64,000 nucleotides of DNA from Diorhabda sublineata (Eukaryota > Arthropoda > Insecta > Coleoptera > Chrysomelidae), in assembly GCF_026230105.1 (NCBI RefSeq), contig NC_079482.1, positions 3,844,001 through 3,908,000 of the forward strand. Reading direction: 5' to 3'. The notes under the pieces were generated by a model. It made no database searches, had not been told where the DNA came from, and worked only from the letters and a program-made list of their open reading frames with translations. This document shows, in pieces, positions 57,775 through 64,000 of this stretch (positions within the stretch are counted from its first letter, which is position 1; each line of letters starts with the position of its first letter). Made by a program: the position numbers and the translations under genes.

Positions 57775-58320
57775 TAGGATTTAACGATGGACCCACTATA
57801 GACCCAGACTTGGGCCAAGTATGTATAAATCTGGCCATAGCTTGGAAGCCGTTATTGGCCCAGATTTGATGGGACTCTGTGATGATAATAATGTCCCTCG
57901 CTTTTTTTGCAAGTCTGGACCAGACCTGGTTGCCTAGATAAACCCAATGCTGGTCTGCAACCCTGGGCCAACAAATTTCTATTAATGCAAAATATCAGTT
58001 AAATTTTTAGACAAATAAGAAAATGATACTATTTTTTGTTATTCTATTTTTGGTGTCTTGGAATATTATAACATAACTATTGTTATCCAGAGTTCTGTCA
58101 AGCTTGGATGACTATAAGATAGTCGAGGTCAAGTTACCCATAGTTCAGCCCGGTTTGGGTGACTATAGGATGGTCTAGTTCGGGTTACCAGAGTTCAGCC
58201 AGGCTTGGTTGACTATAGAATGGCCATAGCTGAGTTACTCACACTTCAACCAGGCTTGGGCCATTATTGGTTTGCCAGGGCCGGGTTTCCCAACGTTGGT
58301 CCAAGCTAAGCCCCGTCGTT
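57775..58320. repeat. Minisatellite-bearing element, ~51-bp units
   Basis: Units beginning agttc.g.caggcttgg recur at 58091, 58142, 58192 and 58243, each with gactata..atgg and gttacc. Outside the units, 57790-57960 holds related gggcca and cagacttgg phrases in varying orientation. The block is less AT-rich than its surroundings. It resembles non-autonomous elements built of GGGCCA-type subrepeats; I cannot name the family. Confidence 0.7.
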
Positions 58321-58539
58321 CAAGTCTGGGGGCTCCTACATGAGATTTTTTCCATTCCGATTGAGGTATCTCCAAAACATATGATTCAAACGGTGGAGAA
58401 TGATTCGTCATCTGCGATTGGTTTCTTTGATTTTTACGAAATTTTTTACTAATTGTTCCTCGTAATTTGGCAGCTGTCAAATGTCAAAGTATAAACGTTA
58501 CGTCTCTGTTAAAAGTTTAGTTCAAAGTATGGGAAATCT

Positions 58540-59230
58540 GAAAGAAAACGTACCACGTTAAATAATTGCCAAGTTTTATGAACCAAATCAAGATATGAAC
58601 TAATCGATAGAAGCTTTGATTAAAGGGGCTAACGGAAAACTGGGAGTCAGTTCGCTAAAATACGCGGAAAATTCAAAATCGATTCAAAACATTCTAAAGG
58701 AACAGTGCGTAGTTTAAAAATGAAGAAAATCGACACCTAAATATTCTGAGAAGCAACAAATGGAACAAATATCAAAACTTGGATGTCTCAGTTAAAACGA
58801 AGAGTCATATTTCACTATTAACGAGAGTGAAACGACGAATAATGAGACTAATGAGAATAAAAACTTCAACTCGAAAGTGTTGGTGTGGTCTTCTCATGAT
58901 CGTTCTTTCATTCTGGATATTCTGTAAAGGCCAAAATATATGAAAAGTAGTGTGTTAGATTTAAATTATTGTAACAAAAGCATCCTGAAGGAAATTTTGT
59001 GTTTTGGTCAGATGTGGCAACTGCTCATTATGCAAAGGATGTTAAGGAGTTTTTGCAGAGTTGAATTTCGTTTATAGAGAAATCAAGGAATGTTTTTAAT
59101 GTGTCTCACTAGGACCAATTGAACGCTGGTAAAATTTGAAACGAAGCAACTAGGCATGAAGAATTAAAAAAGAAAACTTTGAGCAAATTCCGGCAAATGT
59201 TATATTCAGTACTTCATTAGTTAATGCAAC
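58540..59230 (+). pseudogene. IS630/Tc1-superfamily transposase, decayed
   Basis: ESYFTINESETTNNETNENK and FNSKVLVWSSHDRSF (about 58805-58920) match the YFxxSxxxxxGN...KFxxKVLVWxAIS step. VFWSDVATAHYAKDVKEFLQ (about 58998-59060) matches the FWPDLASxHYAKxVxxWL step, retaining the catalytic aspartate of PDLA. The NPPNxPQxRPIExFW box is decayed. Stops are frequent. Confidence 0.65.
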
Positions 59231-60420
59231 ATTTGTAAACAAAAATTATTATGGTTATTTGATTATTGCAGCTCACAGGAATATAAATGTATGGGTGATG
59301 TTGACTGAATTAGTTGTCGGTGTATTTTTCTCGTCTTCAATTTCTTCTTCTGGCTTAGCGGTCTGTCAAATCCTTAAAATTGATATTTTCTCATAATTAC
59401 TAGCTTAAATAACTTTGACGTATAAGATTCTTGATAATTTTTTGAGCCCCCAAACGCCATATTCAGTATTTTATAATTTAATCTAAAATTTAAAAACAGA
59501 AACGTGTGTAATTACAGTGCAGTAACCATGCAGTTTTATAGTGTAAAATACTAATAATTGAACTAGAACAAATAATTTGTGCGTATTTTTTGCCCCCCAC
59601 ACCCATTTTATTTTATAATGGAAGGTTGGACAATTTCGTGCCAACAAACGAAACAGTTTTTAATTTGCTTTTTCGTCTGTCATTATTAGTCCATTGTAAT
59701 AAATATTATGAAGCGTTACTGGTTCTACATATTATCTATCAAAAGGAACGTAAAAATGTGTTTCTGAAAATTTATTTGCCCATTAGGATTTCCCGGAGTA
59801 GTTATATTTCTTTTTTCTGTTGATAAAGTGCTAAAAGTTTATACAAATAGTACTTTAAACGCTTGCATGTGCTATTTTGTTACATTTATCTACTACTACT
59901 ACGTTTATAAAAAAAATACGATATACGAAAATACATTATTTTATTTTTTATCTACTTACCTTACGGCTGCTAGAATATTGTAACAAAAAAATAAAAACAG
60001 ACGTTGCCGAATTCAACAAATGATCGATAATTCTCATCAGCGATATAGTTAAGTGATCTAAAACAACCCTTTCCACAGCGGCGCATCATCATCATTAATA
60101 ACTTATTTCTTATTATGAACTCTAACCTCGTTAAGTTATCGTTACTATAAATTGTCTGTGTTGAGTATTTCTGTAAGCTTTTTAGATTGAACTTCAACAC
60201 CATTAAGGTATCGTTTTCAATTATTTATTATTTGATTATTATTAATGTGACTATAATGAACCATAAATATATTCATTTAATTTTATAATTGATATTGTAT
60301 AAGATAAAGAAACCCGTAAAACTAATATTGGGTTCATTCAATTTGATATACGTCTAGTAAGCCAGTCAGATTAGTCTAACCACATAATTATTGTACGTAC
60401 ATCTCGTGATGGGCCTCTCC
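59231..60420. other. AT-rich spacer
   Basis: Frames at 59590-59823 and 59970-60203 show no motif. Nothing else was seen. Confidence 0.35.
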
Positions 60421-60426
60421 ACTAAG

Positions 60427-61240
60427 AGGATAGTCCCAGAAGTATCTAGCCCCACAAAGAAAACACAAAAATTTTGGAGTATATTTGCTTTTCTACGTAA
60501 TATTTTAGCTCCATACGATTTTCCCCAGCGATGTTTAATAAGTTTGATACACTTTTTATAATAAGAATCGTCAAGTTTTTCAAAATAGCCAATAACTGCC
60601 GACATCACCTCTTCATTGTTGGGCCAATTTTCAAGTCTGGGAACAGAAAATGATCCGAGGGGACCGAATCTGGCGAATAGGTAAATTCAAACTTTAAGTT
60701 ATTAATTTCTGCAATAAAGGATGTGTTAGTTGGTGCATTGTCTTAATGACAAATGCGGCCGTTTTTGCTTGTTTCCTTCGATCAAACGTTGCAATCATTT
60801 CGTTTGATGCTCCACATTGATAATTATTCCTTTTCCAAGATAGTCAATGAGAATTATTCCACGCGGATCCCAAAAAACCGACGCCATGACCTTGTCTGCA
60901 GATGGAACAATCTTTGCCTTCTTTGGAGCCGGTTCTCCCTTTTCAGATCATTGTTTTGATTGTTATTTTGTTCCGGGCGTGAGGTGATGGACCATAACAC
61001 CACGACGCTGGCTTTGCTCCATTGTGAACAATCGCGGCACCTATCTAGTGCACAGCTTTCTCATGTCCAAATTTTTAGTTAATATGCGATGTACCACATA
61101 TTTTGAAATGGCTACTGTCTGCTCATTTGGTCCAAAACTGCGATGCTGGTCCTTGCAAGTCGTGAGGCCTCGTTTTAACTCTGCTATTCAATATTGTACT
61201 GTTGATAAGGAACAAATACTAAATAACGTGGCTTCTTCAT
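60427..61240 (-). pseudogene. DD34D mariner transposase, 3' two thirds
   Basis: From 61240 down, the text becomes clear at KREPAPKKAKIVPSADKVMA and SVFWDPRGIILIDYLGKG (about 60940-60825). It continues GNKQKRPHLSLRQ, then DNAPTNTSFIAEINNLKFEF with the second catalytic aspartate, and YSPDSVPSDHFLFPDLK with the third (about 60720-60625). After a shift, an 80-codon frame at 60366-60608 gives MMSAVIGYFEKLDDSYYKKC and KLIKHRWGK. The end gtcccagaagtatc at 60434 recurs at 51433 and, with changes, 63854. Only one or two frameshifts separate the catalytic blocks. Confidence 0.85.
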
Positions 61241-62085
61241 ATTGAAACACATGCTGTATAGATTGTATACTTTCTAATACAGTGGTATTTTCCTAGCAAC
61301 TACCGTCATTTATAGGTCAGTTCAGGTATTTTGCTTGATGTGGTTACATAGACATTTTCTTGGCTCGAAATGAACTGACATAGACAAAAGCGTTGGGACA
61401 ATACATAATACGACCTTGTTAGGATCAGGTATAAATATAAAGGTAAACTCTAGCTTATTGCATCTCATATATGAATTGGAGTCTAGTCCCTTCCTTGGAT
61501 CGTGAAAAATTCTATACTGCAATTTTATCATCGGCGAATGAATGGAAAAGTGTCATTTAACGTATTAACAAATGATTCGTATCAAATTATCGTAATAATT
61601 GATTTTGTAAGTTGTTAGAAAATTTAAAAGAAAATATGTCATTGATTCAGCTATTTTTTAAAAAAAATTGTTTATTTCAAGGAGCTTTTATATAAAAATT
61701 GTGATAATCCACTAAAAAGTCACCATGTACACTAAACCAACATACGGATAGTAGTTCAACGGTCAAACCCTTTAGAACGTCCACAAACAACATCGTGATG
61801 GTTATATCTGTCTAATAAGTCAAAATAAACATATATGTAGAGTAAAGATGACAGACACACCTCAATACACACCCCAATTAAGGTGATAACAGCACTAGAT
61901 ATTATATCGTCGTCGTAGAACGAATGTAAAAGAGAGACCAGCAAAATCAAACAAATTATAATTATAATGGAACTTTTTAAATTACAATTTAAGATGTACC
62001 ACATAGATAGTTCATATATACATATACAGAGGGGATCACACTTTTCTATCTATCGTTTTCCTAGATAGCTCCGTCTTTTATGTTG
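61241..62085. other. AT-rich spacer
   Basis: Nothing recognised; the minus frames at 61322-61531 and 61756-62004 have no family signature. Confidence 0.35.
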
Positions 62086-62089
62086 TCTT

Positions 62090-62640
62090 AAATTCCTTCC
62101 TTCCATGTCCTTGAGGGTTTTCTTCGTCTGCTTATATTCTGCGGTCAATATATCAATGCTATCTTCGCCACATGTTCTGCTCTGTCTTTTATCCTTTGTT
62201 CAATTCCTTCCTTCCATTTCCTTGAGGGTTTTCTTCGCCTGCTTATATTCTGCGGTCAATATATCAATGCTATCTTCGGCCACATGTTCTGCTCTGTCTT
62301 TTATCCTTTGTTCAATTCCTTCCTTCCATTTCCTTGAGGGTTTTCTTCGCCTGCTTATATTCTGCGGTCAATATATCAATGCTATCTTCGGCCACATGTT
62401 CTGCTCTGTCTTTTATCCTTTGTTCAATTCCTTCCTTCCATTTCCTTGAGGGTTTTCTTCGCCTGCTTATATTCTGCGGTCAATATATCAATGCTATCTT
62501 CGGCCACATGTTCTGCTCTGTCTTTTATATTTTGTTCAATTCCTTCCTTCCATTTCCTTGAGGGTTTTCTTCGCCTGCTTATATTCTGCGGTCAATACAT
62601 CAATGCTATCTTCGGCCACATGTTCTGCTCTGTCTTTCAT
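62090..62640 (-). repeat. Tandem array, five copies of 112 bp, open on both strands
   Basis: ccttgagggttttcttcg recurs with steps of 111, 112, 112 and 112. Since 112 is not a multiple of three, the plus strand shows staggered open frames (62105-62706) that repeat one another; these are artefacts of the array. The minus strand reads KDRAEHVAEDSIDILTAEYK and QAKKTLKEMEGR in each unit, a helix-like phrase that may be the original coding sense of the duplicated piece. Confidence 0.9.
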
Positions 62641-62663
62641 AAACTTATGCTCGAGCTTCTACT

Positions 62664-62689
62664 AGTTTCCCATTATTCAATGGGAAACT
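62664..62689. repeat. Small hairpin
   Basis: agtttcccatt pairs with aatgggaaact around a four-base loop (attc). No T run follows. Confidence 0.6.
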
Positions 62690-62739
62690 CAATTATTGGC
62701 TGGTAACCAATTGGGACAGATTATTTTGAAATCAGATTT

Positions 62740-62965
62740 GCGAAGATAACGCCGGTGGTTACACAGAGAATGGTCTGATTCTTCATCAAATGTGCATCCA
62801 GCTCTGGTGGTAAGCCTTTCTGAGGTGCCATTAGCTTCTGGCCAGTAAGGAAAGAAAAAACTTTCCGCAAGACCCTAAAGGTTTATGAAAACGCAAACGT
62901 CGACGAAACCACAACTACTAATATTATATTTACCGTTCGGAAACGGGCCTGCAACATCTCTTTTT
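62740..62965 (-). pseudogene. Ty3/gypsy-type integrase core fragment
   Basis: The minus strand reads RDVAGPFPNGKYNIS and, shifted, FFPYWPEANGTSERLTTRAG. This matches the DxxGPFPxxxxGNxYIL and KWPEAxxxxxQxAxTxA blocks around the first catalytic aspartate of Ty3/gypsy integrases. That aspartate is lost. The 112-bp array lies just downstream on the same strand. Confidence 0.5.
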
Positions 62966-63845
62966 AGTCTGAGTCACTGCTAGACAAGTATCAGTTTATA
63001 TTGGTTTCAATATAAACTCAGGTTTAGGAAACCAAATTCGAGACTGTAGCAACTACTTTGTTCTAGTAAAGATTCAAGACTGGAATTAACAACTATCAGT
63101 TGAATTATTGAAGATACTTTAGTTTTAAAAGCAAATAACCTGAAAACTAACAACTATGTTTATCAAAATGAGGCGTACAAATAACAAACTAACAAGTAGT
63201 AGATGTTGTGAAAATGATGACACAAAATTACAGTAGACTCTTTGTGATAGAACACTCTGTATCTTGATTTGTCTTTAAGTTATATCTTCGTATTTTTATT
63301 CTGAAGCTTCTCCATCTGCAATATATGCAATTATCAATAAAAAACTCATAATTATTAAATAAGACGTTGATTATTTATGATTATCGACCTTATTTTTATT
63401 GCTTTTAACTCAGGTGAAATAGCATAGGACGCTAAAGGAGTGTATTGTTAACTTTCATCAGTATGTATGATACGAATACTTCACATGACTGCATATCTTT
63501 TACAAAATTAAAATACAATTTGCAATAAAAACGTCTCGGGGGCCCAATTACCGGAATACCAGATGCGATTTTCTTTTGTTTCTCTACCTTTATGGAACCT
63601 GCGGAATTTCCCAAGCGAAGTAGAGTCAAAGCGACAGTTATTATGAAGACACACTCGGATCGCTAACTTGGTTTAGTTGTTTAAATTTTTTTACTCATTG
63701 TCTGAAGGTCCTCTTAGTTTAGCACTCTTTTAGTAGTTGAAAATCTACTTATAAAAACATATTCTTCAATCACTTTCGACTATTTCCATAGTCCATGTCG
63801 TTTCAAAACACATATTGCATTAGCAAGAATTAGTTCATGAAAGTA
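62966..63845. other. AT-rich spacer
   Basis: The minus frame at 63432-63629 has no recognisable motif. Confidence 0.35.
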
Positions 63846-63849
63846 TTAA

Positions 63850-64000
63850 GAAAATGGTCCCAGAAATATCTCTGGGCTAACAAACGAAACACACACATTT
63901 TGGAAAAACTTTTCCCAGCGATGTTCAATAAGTCTTCGAAATAACCATTAACTGACGACATCACCTCTTCATGTTGGAACCGAGCCATTTTTTTAAGTCT
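63850..64000 (-). pseudogene. DD34D mariner 3' end, cut by the window edge
   Basis: The minus strand reads VMSSVNGYFED then LIEHRWEKF in shifted frames, followed by a diverged copy of the gtcccagaa-type end. It is the same family as 60427-61240, with a deletion between YFE and the RWxK block. The rest lies beyond the window. Confidence 0.65.

Noticed and set aside
62105..62706. Three overlapping plus-strand ORFs of 75-114 codons as a gene
   Set aside because: They are the same 112-bp tandem unit read in successive frames; repetition, not selection, keeps them open.

Overview
The window is AT-rich eukaryotic DNA with no intact host gene and no recognisable rRNA, tRNA or CRISPR locus. The mix of decayed transposons (mariner, Tc1 and related IS630-type transposases, RTE/CR1/Jockey-like LINEs, Ty3/gypsy integrase pieces, a Penelope-like element and a Crypton-type tyrosine recombinase) and short CCTAA/TTAGG runs point to an insect. 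A beetle or similar large, repeat-rich insect genome is my guess, not something the sequence proves. Nearly every short open frame is either chance or a shard of a frameshifted, internally deleted transposon protein.

Layout. 0-10 kb: a LINE 3' tail at the left edge. Then a 4.8-kb structure (2738-7521) with two ~1.65-kb inverted arms around a decayed gene of an uncharacterised family ending in a CXC-like cysteine motif, and then a 1.44-kb foldback element (8097-9540). 10-20 kb: RTE-like LINE shards, internally deleted mariners, and a five-copy 252-bp tandem array (16178-17445) next to a LINE RNase H fragment. 20-35 kb: gypsy integrase, two Tc1 pseudogenes, a lone LTR-type primer-binding site, LINE endonuclease, RT and RNase H shards, a CG-rich exon-like island (27564-27845), a very T-rich tract, a TTAA-bounded MITE (33812-34081) and a Penelope terminus.

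35-47 kb: the most structured part. A nearly full-length Crypton-like tyrosine-recombinase pseudogene (35715-36671, minus) is followed by a mariner, a CR1/Jockey-like LINE and an 11-unit 172-bp satellite (40508-42352). The satellite starts directly at the end of a Penelope-like terminus and is built from two monomer types that partly alternate. A Penelope-like element (RT plus GIY-YIG, 46128-47110, minus) ends in inverted termini that carry hammerhead-ribozyme-like motifs.

47-64 kb: mariner copies (best one 49868-50775), a second Penelope RT shard, a dispersed repeat with a 14-bp perfect palindrome, a six-copy 233-bp array, a 51-bp minisatellite, an IS630/Tc1-type pseudogene, a DD34D mariner (60427-61240) with related ends elsewhere in the window, and a five-copy 112-bp array beside a gypsy integrase shard.

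Nothing here forms a working pathway. The interest lies in element architecture and in how retroelement ends and satellites are joined. All domain calls come from reading translations by eye; no alignment or database search was run.
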